NCBI GenBank assembly: GCA_026724425.1
Contig: JAIUCV010000076.1
Coordinates: forward strand, 7,029,501 to 7,093,500
Reading direction: 5' to 3'
DNA length: 64,000 bases
From: Erythrophleum ivorense
Taxonomy: Eukaryota; Streptophyta; Magnoliopsida; Fabales; Fabaceae
Shown here: positions 35,234 to 46,321 of the stretch, in pieces
Layout of the letters: each line of letters opens with the position of its first letter
How positions within the stretch are numbered: position 1 is the first letter of the stretch
Notes under the pieces: model-generated
What the model was told of the DNA's origin: nothing
The model's database searches: none
What the model saw: only the letters and a program-made list of their open reading frames with translations
Program-made: the position numbers and the translations under genes

Positions 35234-37002
35234 TGTAACATACGTAAACCTGAAGTGCTGTTTTGGAAGTGGTGTCGGACGACACCAAGTGATCGGGAGT
35301 AGTTGCATATACTCTATACGGTGTGAATCTCGGGTTGGCTGTGCATGTTCTTGTTTGATTGTTGTGCAGTCGGTCTAAAGGTTCAAGCATTGTGTAGAAA
35401 AATGTGTAAAACAACTTCTGGTTAGTTGGTGTCGAGCGACACCAGGAGGGTGTCGATCGACACCGTTTTGAGAAATCGATTTCGGGTTAAATCGATTAGT
35501 GTGCGGTTTGTTGGTTCGACAAGGGTGTCGAGCGACACCAACCTTGGTGTCGGTCGACACCGGTTATTGTGAATCGAGTCGGTTTGATTTAAGTCGCTGG
35601 TTTTGGTCGGTTTAGGGAAGGAAACCCTATTTTTCGATGTAAAAGAGGTGCAGCCGCGAGTTGAGGCTCAATTTTTCGAGGTTGGAGATTCCAGGGAGAA
35701 AAGAGGTGATTTTGGGAGAATTTCGGAAACACTGTTCATCGGGATTACTGTTCATCGCGTACTGTTCATCGGGATTACTGTTCATCGCATACTGTTCAAC
35801 GTGTACAGTTCATCGGGATTACTGTTCATCGCGTACTGGTCATCGAGATTGCTGGTCAACGTTTTCTCTCTTTCCTCTTTGTTCAATCCATTGTCGAAGT
35901 GAGTGCGTGACCGTAGGCTCGTGAATCACTAGAGATTCGTTGGTAGATGAGTTTTTTGTTGTGTTCTTGAGCTGTTCTTGATTTATTTGTGTATTTGATC
36001 GTATATGGGGGTTGAATCCCATTGGTTGTGTGTTTGCTGTGATTAATGGTTGAGTTTTGAGTGTTCTTCGTGATGTTTATGTGATGATTGATGAGTTTGA
36101 TCTTGATTGATGTCGTGGATTGAGTATTTTGGTGTTTTTGTGTTGGAAAAATCGAGTTGGGCATCGATCGACACCAATCGACCAGGTGTCGAGCGACACC
36201 AAGCGGGTGTCGGTCGACATCGACGGTCTGATCTCGGTTTGGTTTGGTTTAATCTGGTTATTGGAATTAATTAATTTTAATCCGGTTTAAGTGGTTTTAT
36301 TTGGTTTAGTTCGTAATTAATTAATAAAAGATGAAATTAATTAATTAAATGGTTCAAATAATTTATGGAAAATTATTTTAAGTGTGAAAAATTATTATTT
36401 AATGGTGTAAATTATTTAATAATTATTTGTAGTATTTAATAATTATGGAAATGATTTTATGGGTTGAAAAATATTATTTAATTGTGGAAATTACTTAATA
36501 TTGGAAGTAAAATATTTTAATAATTGTGGTAATTATTAATAATGGTTAATTGGTTTCGAGGTTTCGGGGCTGTGTCGAGCGACACGGTGGGTGTTGGTCG
36601 ACACAAGTACTGTTCTGCGAGAGTTGGTGTTATGTTTCGTATGTTGCTGGTTATTGTTGTTGTTGTTGATTGTTGTATTGTCTAGTGGTTGGCGTAATTG
36701 GCCTGTAGGCGGAGTGATCCACTCACTAAGTATTTATGATAATACTTACGCATCTCTTATAACCATGTGATGCAGGTAAAGGCCAAGTGTGACCGCGGGA
36801 TCGAGGCTGAAGAGGGGGATGTAGGATGTGTTGTTTTATGATTATGTGTTTTGCAAACCTGGTGTTTAGGTTGCTAGAGTTATTTATTATTTCTGGAATT
36901 ATTTGTTGAATTGATTCGATTTATTATTTATTGATTTACTATTTAAAGACTTCCGCTGAGTATTGATTTAATTAAAAAAAAAAAAAAAGCTTGGTTGTTT
37001 CA
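35234..37002 (+). mobile_element. Solo LTR inside copia 2 RT, TSD TTTGC
   Basis: The 1,769 bp unit runs from TGTAACATACGTAAACC to TTGGTTGTTTCA and is flanked by TTTGC at 35229-35233 and 37003-37007. It is the longest and best preserved solo member of the chromovirus LTR family in this window. About ten TGTCGNNCGACA motifs (35275-36605), a tandem array of ACTGTTCATCG units (35733-35850) and the conserved CGTAATTGGCCTGTAGGCGG-like block near 36690 are present. It lies antisense to its host. Confidence 0.95.
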
Positions 37003-37007
37003 TTTGC

Positions 37008-39398
37008 AATTTTATTGCGCATAATTCTCTTGGTTTTGAACTTAATGCTTCTGGCATTTTAAATCCTTCAGGAATTCTCATATAGATATCAGTATCTAAT
37101 GATCCGTATAAGTATGCTGTAACAACGTCCATAAGACGCATTTCTAGATTTTCACTAACCGCCAGACTCATCAGGAATCTAAACGTGATTGCATCCATGA
37201 CAGGAGAATATGTTTCCTCATAATCGATTCCAGGTCTTTGAGAAAAACCTTGAGCCACAAGACGGGCTTTGTGTCTCATAATTTCATTATCCTCATTTCT
37301 TTTTCGAACGAAAACCCATGTATACCCAACCGGCTTGACAGATTTGGGTATGACTACGATAGGTCCAAACACCTCTTGTTTATTAAGCGAATCAAGTTCG
37401 GCTTGTATTGCATTTTTCCATTTTTCCCAGTCATGTCTCTTTTGACATTCAATTACAGATTTTGGTTTTGGATCATCGTTTTCCTCATTTATTTCGTCTG
37501 ATACAAGATATGAGAAAAACTCATCAACATTATCCATTTTATTTCGATTCCATATCTTTCCATTATGAATGTAGTTGATGGAGATCTCATGATTTTCTTC
37601 GGGCTCAGGAAGTTCGATATTTTCATGGCTCAGGAAGTTCGATATTTTCATCGGGTTCACGAATTGTTTCTCCCAAAATACTTTCAGTTATTTTAGGATC
37701 ATCATGTTTTTGAACTTCCTTCCGCTTTCTAGGATTTTTATCCTTAGAGCCAATAGGTCTACCACGCTTCAAGCGTGTTTTAGACTCACGTGTATCATCT
37801 GCCTTTGCACGTTCATGTGGCATTTCAATATGAGCAGGGGCAATTGCAGCTGGTATGTGTGATTTAGTTACCATTTTGGTATCTGTAAATGCATCAGGCA
37901 ATTGGTTTGCTATATTTTGTAAATGCATAATTCGTCGAACTTCTAGTTCAGACTGTTTTGTGGGAGGATCAAGGTGTAGCAAGGATGGTACACACCACTT
38001 GATATCTTTCATTTCTTCCTTGTTTTCTCCCCCTAGAACCGGGAATACTTTCTCATCGAAGTGGCAATCAGCAAAACGTGCCGTAAAAACATCTCCTGTT
38101 TGTGGTTTGAGATATCGTATAATAGATGGGGAGTCACAACCAACATATATTCCTAATCTTCTTTGTGGTCCCATTTTGGTTCGGTTTGGTGGTGCTATAG
38201 GTACGTATACCGCACAACCAAAAATTCTTAGATGAGAAATATTTGGTTCTCGACCAAAAGCCAACTGTAATGGGGAGTACTTATGATATGCACTTGGTCT
38301 TATTCGAATAAGAGCTTTTGCGTGCAGAACGGCATGTCCCCATACAGAGGTTGGGAGTTTTGATTTCATGATCAATGGCCTTGCAATTAATTGCAAACAT
38401 TTAATTAACGATTCAGCCAAACCATTTTGTGTATGAACATGGGCCACATGATGTTCAACATTGATTCCAGTTACCATACAATAATCATTGAATGCTTGAG
38501 ATATGAACTCACCAGCATTATCTAATCTAACTCCTTTTATTGGATAACCAGGAAACTGAGCTTTTAATTTGATTATCTGAGTTACAAATCTCGCAAATGC
38601 CATATTTCGAGATGATAATAGACAAACATGTGACCATCTACTTGACGCGTCAATCATTACCATAAAATAGTAAAATGGTCCACATGGTGGATGTATAGGT
38701 CCACATATATCACCTTGGATCCGTTCAAGGAATTTTGGTAACTCTTTATCGATTTTGGTTGGTGATGGCCTTATAATTAATTTTCCGAGAGAACACGCAA
38801 CACAGGTCATGTTCTTTCCTTGGTATATCTCTTGGGTTTTCACAGAATGCCCTTGTGAGTTCTCAATAATTTTTCGCATCATAGTAGTACCTGGATGGCC
38901 AAGGCGATCATGCCATATTGTGAAATCATCAAGATTTCTTTTGACCACGAGATGTGATTCTATCTCATTAATGTATGTATGATGCAAACCAGAAGGGAGT
39001 TTTGGTAGCTTTTCCAGTACTTTCATTTTTCCTGATTTTTCAGAAGTTATAAACATGTACTTCTTTCCATCCTCAGTTGCTGACTGAGTATCAAACCCTT
39101 GAAGGTATATATCTTTAAAACTCAACAAATTTCTTTTAGAATTTTGAGAAAATAATGCATTATCTATTGAGAACCTTGTCCCATTAGGTAATGCAAAATT
39201 AGCGTTCCTAGTCCCTTCAATCAAGTCTGCAGGACCTGATATTGTATTGACAATAATCTTTGTCGGTTTTAAATTGGAAAAATACTTTCTATGTTTCAGA
39301 ATAGTGTGCGTTGTTCCACTATCTGGTATACATATATCCCCAATATTCACCTTGGATGTTGTTCCATTCGTATTGTAGTCCATTTCTGAGATCAACAA
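37008..39398 (-). pseudogene. Copia 2 protease, integrase and RT N-terminal part
   Basis: Protease is near the start (CIPDSGTTHTILK with DSGTT). The integrase zinc finger (H...H...CVAC) and DDE core follow (MIDASSRW; GVRLDNAGEF; HTQNGLAESLIK), then the RPIGSKDKNPRKRK linker and RT (MDVVTAYLYGSLDTDIYM). A duplication of about 25 bp at 37605-37655 (GAAAATATCGAACTTCCTGA twice) breaks the frame between integrase and RT. RT is cut at KLQ by the solo LTR. Confidence 0.9.
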
Positions 39399-39585
39399 AA
39401 CAAGTTATATAAAATAAGATAATTTTATTAATAAAACAAAAAACACAAAATAGTTATACATTAATACTTGAGCAGCACATAATAATTATACATAAGTAGA
39501 TAATGCAAGAAATATTAATTTTACACAAATGGCAATTATTTATATCACAATCGTTGGAATTTTCACGAGTCACATGAAAGATATT
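39399..39585 (-). other. Intron-like spacer between copia 2 gag and pol
   Basis: About 187 bp of AT-rich non-coding sequence follows the gag stop and precedes protease. Copia 1 has an equivalent spacer (5338-5475) ending in TTCAG. This suggests a conserved layout in which splicing separates a gag-only RNA from gag-pol RNA, as described for some Arabidopsis copia elements. Confidence 0.5.
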
Positions 39586-40564
39586 TCAGATTTCTGATGG
39601 GGCGGTGTCATCGAAATCATTTGCAAAGTCAGAAGCATCGAGGTGAGTTGTTCCCTCATAGTGTTCTGAAAGGTTCACTTCCTTTCCTTTTCCTTTGCCT
39701 TTGGCGGATTCTTTGTACAATGTACAAAGGTGCGTAGGAGTACGGCATTGCCGATACCAATGGCCTTTGGTACCGCACCTGTAACAAATGGTCTCTCGCT
39801 TCTGGGAGGTATTTCCTTGTTGCTCTTTTTCTGAAGTGTGTTCAGAGCGGTTCCATTGGAATGACCTTTTGTATTTCGGATTGTATCTCCCACGTCCGCA
39901 ATTGTTTCGACCGCCACGACCTCGGAAGGATTTGTTTTCCTTCACCGATCTTAACATCCAATGTGTTTGCTTCAGGAAACGCTTTGGACCCAGTAGGTCG
40001 AGTCATGTGATTCTTTATGAGAAGCTCACTATTCTTCTCCGCTATTAGGAGCGCCACAATCAAATCAGAAAATTTGGTGTATCCCCGCAACCTGTATTGT
40101 TGTTGCAGGGTGATGTGATTCTTTTGGAATGTGGTGTAAGTCTTCTCGAGCATTTGAGCTTCCGTTATGGTTTCACCACAGTATTTCAGTTTGGCCACAA
40201 TTCCCAACACAGCGGAATTATAGTCTATCACTTTGTCAAAGTCTTGGAACCTCAGAGTTTTCCACTCATCCCGAGCAAGTGGAAGTGTTATGTCTTTCTG
40301 ATGATCAAACCAATCTTTCAGAGACTTCCAGAGCTCTTTGGGGTCCCTCATGTGGGTATAATCATATATGATGCTCTCATCAAGGTGTCTTCTAAGGAAG
40401 ATCACCGATTTCGCCTTTTCTTGGGCCGTCGATTCATTGATCTCTTTTATGGTTTCTGACAACGCTAGAGATTCCAAATGAAGTTCGACATTCGTGGTCC
40501 AAGAAATATAATTTGCACCAGTGATATCCAAGGCCGGAAATTGGAGCTTCTCGATGTTTGCCAT
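39586..40564 (-). pseudogene. Copia 2 gag with one frameshift
   Basis: The start is at the ATG of MANIEKLQFPALDITGANY. The UBN2-type gag region (ELWKSLKDWFDHQKDI) is followed by a one-base frameshift near 39955. A basic GRGGRNNCGRG segment and a complete CCHC zinc knuckle (CYRCGTKGHWYRQC) follow. It ends at 39586 with an acidic tail. Apart from the single shift it would be intact. Confidence 0.85.
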
Positions 40565-41170
40565 TAAATGTCTAAAATAAAATAACACAAAGCATTATTA
40601 GAAAGATAATTTTATTAATTTAAAATATGTGTGGTGCTGAAATAAACAATGAGATTACAAGAAATTCAATTGTATAAAACATTGACATAAAAATCATCAA
40701 AGATTCTTCAGGAGAAAATTCTCCAATATATAAACTATAAATTGCAACAAAAATATATCCTATTACAAAAATTAAAAACGGATGAAACATTTTTTTTTTT
40801 TGGAGAGAATTTGAAGAGAAGAGAAATGTTTGAGTGAAATATAAGTGTATTTATAGATTAGAAAATACTGTACACTAGCTCTTATGTAGCCGTTAGAGAG
40901 TAAAGAAAAACTTTAAAATTTTACTTTATGACCGTTGGAAGTAGAAAAATAATTGTATAAATATATAATAATTTTATCATGCTAGAAAAGATTATTTCGT
41001 AGTTTAGATATAAAAATAAAAATTTAACAGGAATTATGATCTAAACATAAGTTTAAAGATAAAAATATGGTGATTGATTCATCCATATTATAACAGTAAA
41101 TAAATAAATATGGTGAATGAATCAACCATAAACAAAATAAATAAATAAAGCAAAGTAAATAAATAAATAA
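40565..41170 (-). other. Copia 2 upstream region, no gene
   Basis: On the minus strand there is a TATA-like CTATAAATACAC near 40850-40861, a CT-rich leader, an A-run and an intron-like segment ending TTTTATTTTAG just before the gag ATG. It does not resemble the 3' LTR candidate at 33753-33933. Near 41090-41160 are AATAAATA runs and two copies of ATATGGTGAATGAATC-like sequence. Confidence 0.45.
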
Positions 41171-42624
41171 TGAAACAACCAGTTCCTTTTTTTTTTTTTT
41201 TAAGTGCGGAAATTCTCAATAAAATAAACTCCATAAAATTAATAATTCAAACAACCATATTCAATTCCAGAATACCATAAAATAATCTAGCAACCTAAAC
41301 AGCAGGTTTGCAAATAACAACATAAACCAAAAACGATAATAAACAAAATCCTATCATCCTCTCTCTGGCCCGATTCCGCGATCACACTTTCTTTTTACCT
41401 GCATCACATTAGGGAAAAAGAGATGCATAAGTATTTCATAAATACTTAGTGAGGCAATCACCCCGCCTACAGGCCAATTACGCAATTTAAAACACTTTTA
41501 AATAATATTAATAATTACCACAATTATTAAATTCACTTCTTTTAATTTTTAAACAATTTTCTTCAATTAAATAATAATTTTAACCCTTAAAATGATTTCC
41601 ACAATTATTAACTAATTTCCACAGTTATTATAATAATTTTCAACACATCAAATAATTTCCACAATTATTATAAACCACTTTAATTAATTAATTAACACTA
41701 ATTAATTAATTTCGAAATTAAACCACTTAATTCAAATTAAACCGATTAAACCAGATTAAACCATTAATTAATTCAATTTAATCAATTCGTCATAAACCCA
41801 GATTAAACCGGACCAGTGCCGATCGACACCGATCCAGGAGATCGACGCCCAAATCGATTTCTAACACAAAAACACCCAAAACACGAAACTGTCACAATCC
41901 AATCGATCAAATGCATTAATAACACATAAACCACCACGAACAACACATAAACTCATCAATAAACAATTCACTTTCACAATTTCCACTATTTGCAAGCATA
42001 CGGTCATACACTCACCTCGACAACCGATTGAACAAAGGGAAAAGAGGAAAAACGATGAACAGTACGCGACGATGAACAGTACGCGGCGATGAACAGTAAC
42101 TCCGGCAATGAACAGTGCGTAGTGAACAGTAACTCCAGCGATGAACAGTAACCGATGAACAGTGTTTTCGACTTCTCCCAAAAATCGCCTCTTTTCTCTC
42201 TGGAAACTCCAGCCTCGAAAATTGTGTCAAAAACAGACGGCTGCACTCTTTTAAACTCGTTTTTAGGGTTTCTTTCCCTTAACCGGACTAAACCGACAAC
42301 CTTCCTTGGTGTCGGTCGGCACCCATCGACCCAAACCAAACCAACCACAAAATCGAACGTGCAATCGACTTAAACCGGAATCTAACCCGATAACCGTTGT
42401 CGATCGACACACCCCTTAGGTGTCGATCGACACTAGTCATTCAAGAGCTTTTTACACATTTTCTTCACGATGTTCGAACCTTAGACCGACCGCACAACAA
42501 TCAAACAAGAACATGCACAGCCAATCCTTGATTCACACCTCAAAGAGCATATGTAATCTACTCCCGAACCCCTAATGTCGTCCGATACCACTTCTGAACA
42601 ACTGTTTGGTTCACGGATGTTACA
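41171..42624 (-). repeat. 3' LTR of the truncated chromovirus
   Basis: This 1,454 bp LTR (plus-strand TGAAACAACCAG ... GGATGTTACA) is of the same family as the three solo LTRs. It includes a GATGAACAGTA array (42053-42160) and TGTCG-type palindromes near 42300-42435. Confidence 0.9.
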
Positions 42625-42744
42625 ATTCTCCCCCACTAAACTGGATTCGACCTCGAATCCCAACACAACGTCTCTCCAAGACCTCAAAAACTCACATTTT
42701 AGTCCTATGTTATACGCATGTTTCAAGACATTATTACTCCTCAA

Positions 42745-42960
42745 TACCGTGACCCACCGTCACAATATCCATACTGCGACCCACCGTCACAATATCCAAA
42801 CCGTGACCCACCGTCACAAAAACCAAACTGTGACCCACCGTCACGAAAACCACTTATACTGAGGTAGCGACCCCCAAATATAAGTCTGCCGGGCACCCAC
42901 CGTCCCAAATGTAGACCCACCGTCTACTCTAAAGACCCACCGTCTCTAGATATATCGAGT
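42745..42960 (+). repeat. Short tandem repeat with GACCCACCGTC core
   Basis: At least seven copies of (T)GACCCACCGTC separated by 13-20 bp variable spacers lie in the 3' untranslated part of the chromovirus. They may be relics of a low-complexity linker. Confidence 0.75.
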
Positions 42961-43184
42961 AATAATTCTGAAACGCGTATAATCATGTGACCAAAAATTT
43001 CAATGACCCCACCGGCCAAAGAAACTTGTAACATCCAAACACGAAACCAACATATGAGACAAAAACTCTATCTCATATAACTCCAAAAATGTATATCGTA
43101 CAACGAAAACGAAATACATAAATCCAAAAACCAACAACTCCAAAACCAAAAACAAAACTAGAACCACAAAGATGAAGAAGCTCA

Positions 43185-43870
43185 CTCCTCAGCCTGCTTG
43201 TCGAACCACTTTCCGAACTTCAGCTTCATCTTTTCCTCTGGCTCCCAAGTCTGCTCCTCTGTGCCACTACAGTCCTACAAGACTCTCAACAATGGCACCC
43301 TCTTGTTCCGCAGAACCTTGACTCTCCTCTCAAGAATCCTCACAGGGACTGCCGGAACTGTCATATATGGCTGAAGATCCTCCGGAATCTCAGCCACTAA
43401 CTCCTCTGAAGGATGCAAACACCTCCTCAACGTAGAAACATGAAACACCTTGTGAAAGGCGCTCATAATCGGTGGCAACTCCAACCGATAAGCCACTGTC
43501 CCAACTCGCTCCACCACTGGGAACGGGCCCATAAAACGCGGACTGAGCTTGTTCTCTGCTATGGACCTGTTAGGGCCCCTCAACATAGCCATCTTGAGAT
43601 AAACTCTATCTCCCACCTGAAACTCAAGCTCACGTCGCCGCCTATCTGCAAAACTCCTCTGTCTATCTTGAGCCTCCTTCATGTTCAACCTCAAGACACT
43701 GATCTTCTCTGTCGTCTCCTGAACAAAAGTAGCTCCAAACATGCTGCGCTTCCCCTACTTGGGTCCAGCACACAGACAACTTACATGGCCTCCCAAACAA
43801 GCCTCACACGAAACCAGGCCCAATAACTCGCCTGATAACTTTTGTCGTGACAACACTGCCAGACACAAAT
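43185..43870 (-). pseudogene. Chromovirus integrase C-terminus and chromodomain
   Basis: The frame at 43742-43275 carries the integrase C-terminal GPY/F-type module (EFQVGDRVYLKMAMLRG; LSPRFMGPFPVVERVG; FHVSTLRRCLHP). It continues into chromodomain sequence (RNKRVPLLRVL), where a TGG-to-TAG change stops it. Readthrough would give DCSGTEEQTWEPEEKMK, a typical chromodomain tail. Upstream, a one-base shift near 43744 precedes degraded integrase core sequence. Non-functional. Confidence 0.88.
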
Positions 43871-44370
43871 GACCAGTCCAATGACCATCTCAAACCACAC
43901 ACGCAACCTGAACAAAACTTAGAAGTCGGGATAGTCCTCTCTGACTACCCCTCTGACTGTAACGATAAACTGTACTAGTAACACCTTAGTGTCATCTCTG
44001 TCTGAAACGCCCTCCAAACTCTGAGGCGAGTCTCGAAACAAAACTCGGATCCCTGTCCGACACAATACTGGCTAACACACCATGTAGCCTTACATCCTTT
44101 TGTACAATTTTCCCAGCCGAAACAGCAGCTCATCTGCCTTCTCAAAGGCCAAAAAATGTACTAAGTTGGTCAACCGACCAACAACCACTCAAACCTCTCA
44201 AGTCCGCAAGATAGGTAATTCCATCCCGAAATTCATCGTGATCCTATCTCACTTCCACTCTGCAGAACACCACTCGAAATCTGATGCTCTGCCTTGACTA
44301 ACAAAATACGAGTTGCACCCCGCAACCAAAACCAGCTCCAACTATCTTCATCCCGGCATAGTAATCACAT

Positions 44371-44840
44371 CACTTGAGACCAAAGATTTTTTCTACTATT
44401 TACGCGGACGTCTAGCGAGTGTAGAAGATGATATCTACAAATAGTTTGTACCTCTACCGTTTTGTAGAATTTGCTCCAAATATATTCTACGGAATACGCA
44501 GACTTCTGCTAATTGTAGATTTCAAAACACTGGCATCTACCGTTCGTAGTTTTTATGTTCTATGTATTACATGACATTCTACCATTCGCAGAATTTATGT
44601 TCTACAAAAAACAAGTTTTGCTACAATTTCGTAGAATTCATGTTTTTACTACAAGTTCTACCAAAATAACTGTCATCTACCCATTTGTAGAATTCATCTT
44701 CTACGAGAATCGAGAAAATATTGCAACTGAATATTTTTCAAATCTTTATTTCTTTTTTTTTTCTCTGCCTCTGAAAATAAACCTCTGTCGATGTTCTTCC
44801 TCCTCACATCTTCCTCTCTCTATACCCTAACTCTCTTTTT
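44371..44840. repeat. Cluster of GTAGAATTCATNTTCTAC-like motifs
   Basis: Within about 330 bp there are seven or so variants of GTAGAATT and TTCTAC/ATCTAC, often paired as short palindromes. The clearest are at about 44580-44608, 44630-44663 and 44688-44706. A pyrimidine-rich leader follows to the MULE-like reading frame at 44857. The cluster may be the subterminal region of that element. Confidence 0.5.
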
Positions 44841-44856
44841 CTTCATCTAAATTAAT

Positions 44857-45087
44857 ATGTTGCATATCTATGTCACTTGTGGTTCATGGAAAATGTGTGC
44901 AACCAATGGGTGGATATATGTTGCTGATGAGGAAAAAGGAAGAAGACTAGTTGCTTTGGAATCTACTACTAGTTTCGAGGAGTTAAAAACGATCGTTTTG
45001 GAGGACTTCTCAATCGAGAGGGGCGTTGACTTTGAGTTTAGCTATTTGCCACGCGGTTTGATCAATAACGCTATGTCTCCCCGATAA
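44857..45087 (+). pseudogene. MULE transposase (mudrA) N-terminal fragment
   Basis: The 76-residue frame (VTCGSWKMCATNGWIYVADE; SFEELKTIVLEDFSIE; FEFSYLPRGLINN) matches the N-terminal domain of Arabidopsis MULE transposases, which begin with a V.CG.W pattern and contain an SY.P block. It stops at 45087 where the family normally continues for several hundred residues. No SWIM or catalytic region follows. Truncated relic. Confidence 0.7.
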
Positions 45088-45513
45088 TGATTCATATGGC
45101 AAACCTTATCTTGTTCGTGTGATGATTATAAAGACAAGAGTTCTCAATTTTTTTTTTTCTGTCAACGTGTTTATCATTGCCAAATAATTCTCTTTTTTAT
45201 TTTTTCTCTAAAACTTTTTACAGTGTCAATTTTGTAAAACAAAACAGAGGAAATTACACATGAACTCATGAACATCACGGCAAGAAACACAACACACGAG
45301 CATAATGCTTCACCTTCTTCAATCTTCATCTTCCATATATTTGCTTTTAATAACTCTCTAATCAATCATAAGCCATTTGAAACACTGAAGCTGAGCCAAA
45401 AACCAGGAAAAAGGAAGAAAATATGTAGCTTTTTCCCTTTAAACAGATTGAATCCATCAAAAAAAATGTTTGCCACTTTGGTCTTCTTCTTCTTCTTCTT
45501 CTTTCTTCTGTTA

Positions 45514-45972
45514 TCAATCCTTTTGTTCTTGTTCAGTTGTTAATGAAGAAGAAGAAGTGGGAACTGGTCTTGGAATGCTGGAACCTGTTACAGGTTTCTC
45601 TAACCGCTTTAGACAAGCCATTATCTCTGCAAACTTGGCCTTAACTTTGAATCCCTACCAAACACACACACACACACACAAAAACCACAAGATATATCAG
45701 CCAAACCATAAGAACAAGATAGCTTATAAGCCCCATTGTCAAGGCTTGTTACAGAGCTATAAACCGTAAAAGATTCAAGAAACTTTTTAACTCACGTTTG
45801 CCAGCATTTACTGATGAGATCTGCGATAGCTGGATCGACAAAGTCGGGAATGTCAAGACGCCGATGCTGAAAACCAACTGCACCAACAACTTGCATCGGA
45901 TTCATCTTTCCCCACGGTTGCTGTAACGTAAATAGTTCCCACAGAATCACACCGTAGCTGTAAACATCGCAC
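45514..45972 (-). pseudogene. Raf-like MAPKKK C-terminal exons (captured fragment)
   Basis: Two minus-strand exons are joined by a GT-AG intron (45655-45795): 45972-45796 and 45654-45514. Exon 1 encodes kinase subdomains IX-X (CDVYSYGVILWELFTLQQPW; MNPMQVVGAVGFQHRRLDIP). Exon 2 encodes the C-lobe end (DSKLRPS...) and tail ending EQEQKD at 45514. Loss of one T after CCAAGT in exon 2 shifts the frame to an early stop. The N-terminal and ATP-binding parts are absent, so no kinase activity is possible. Exon-intron structure is retained, implying DNA-level capture rather than retroposition. Confidence 0.8.
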
Positions 45973-46016
45973 CTGTTTCACATATCGTTTTTCATCTAAC
46001 CTCAGCGAACAATTGA

Positions 46017-46310
46017 AACATAATCAAATCCAAATGAAAACCTTAGAAACTCCAAATCAGTTTTCATGTCACCAAATCCCCAATTGCATGTCCCCAATCT
46101 TCAATTACAACTCTATCTCGAAACATTCTTAGGCAAAAATCAATTAATCAAGGAACCACTATTGCAAACATAATCAAACCCATAATCAAACCTTAGAAAC
46201 CCCAAATCACTTTTCATGTCTTAAAATCCCCAATTGCATGTCTCCTCTCTTCAATTGCAAACTCTATCTCGAAACTTCTTAGGGAAAAGTAGATTAATCA
46301 AGAAACCAGC
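46017..46310. repeat. Tandem duplication of about 145 bp
   Basis: Two imperfect copies, 46017-46160 and about 46168-46310, share CCTTAGAAAC, CCCCAATTGCATGTC and AACTCTATCTCGAAAC. They occupy what would be the intron upstream of the kinase exons. Confidence 0.85.
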
Positions 46311-46321
46311 ATACTACTAAC

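Larger units (their letters stand above)
33753..40564 (-). mobile_element. Ty1/copia LTR retrotransposon 2, nearly complete but broken
   Basis: On the minus strand, gag (40564-39586), an intron-like spacer (39585-39399), protease-integrase (39398-37623), RT (37660-37008 and 35228-34615) and RNase H (34582-34085) are followed by a polypurine stretch. A short LTR-like unit is at 33933-33753 (TGTCACGAAAG ... TATTCACA). No matching 5' LTR was found upstream of gag. A 1.77 kb solo LTR (35234-37002) splits RT. Damage is light compared with copia 1: a few frameshifts and a short duplication. Confidence 0.88.
41171..44370 (-). mobile_element. Truncated Ty3/gypsy chromovirus
   Basis: A 3' LTR (42624-41171, minus strand) is preceded by a polypurine tract (AGTGGGGGAGAAT) and, further upstream, by a chromodomain and integrase C-terminus. 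Homology fades beyond about 43900 and the 5' part is missing, so this is a 5'-truncated copy. It shows that the solo LTRs at 2777, 7802 and 35234 belong to a Tekay/Del-like chromovirus. Confidence 0.85.

Noticed and set aside
35603..35924. Open frames rich in SSGLLF repeats
   Set aside because: They translate the TGTTCATCG minisatellite of the solo LTR; not a protein gene.
42745..42960. GACCCACCGTC repeats with variable spacers as a CRISPR-like array
   Set aside because: The core is only about 11 bp, the spacers are themselves similar, and the context is a chromovirus 3' region.
45268..45543. 91-codon plus-strand frame next to the kinase fragment
   Set aside because: Its end is a poly-Phe stretch from the CTT repeat opposite the kinase tail; no support as a gene.
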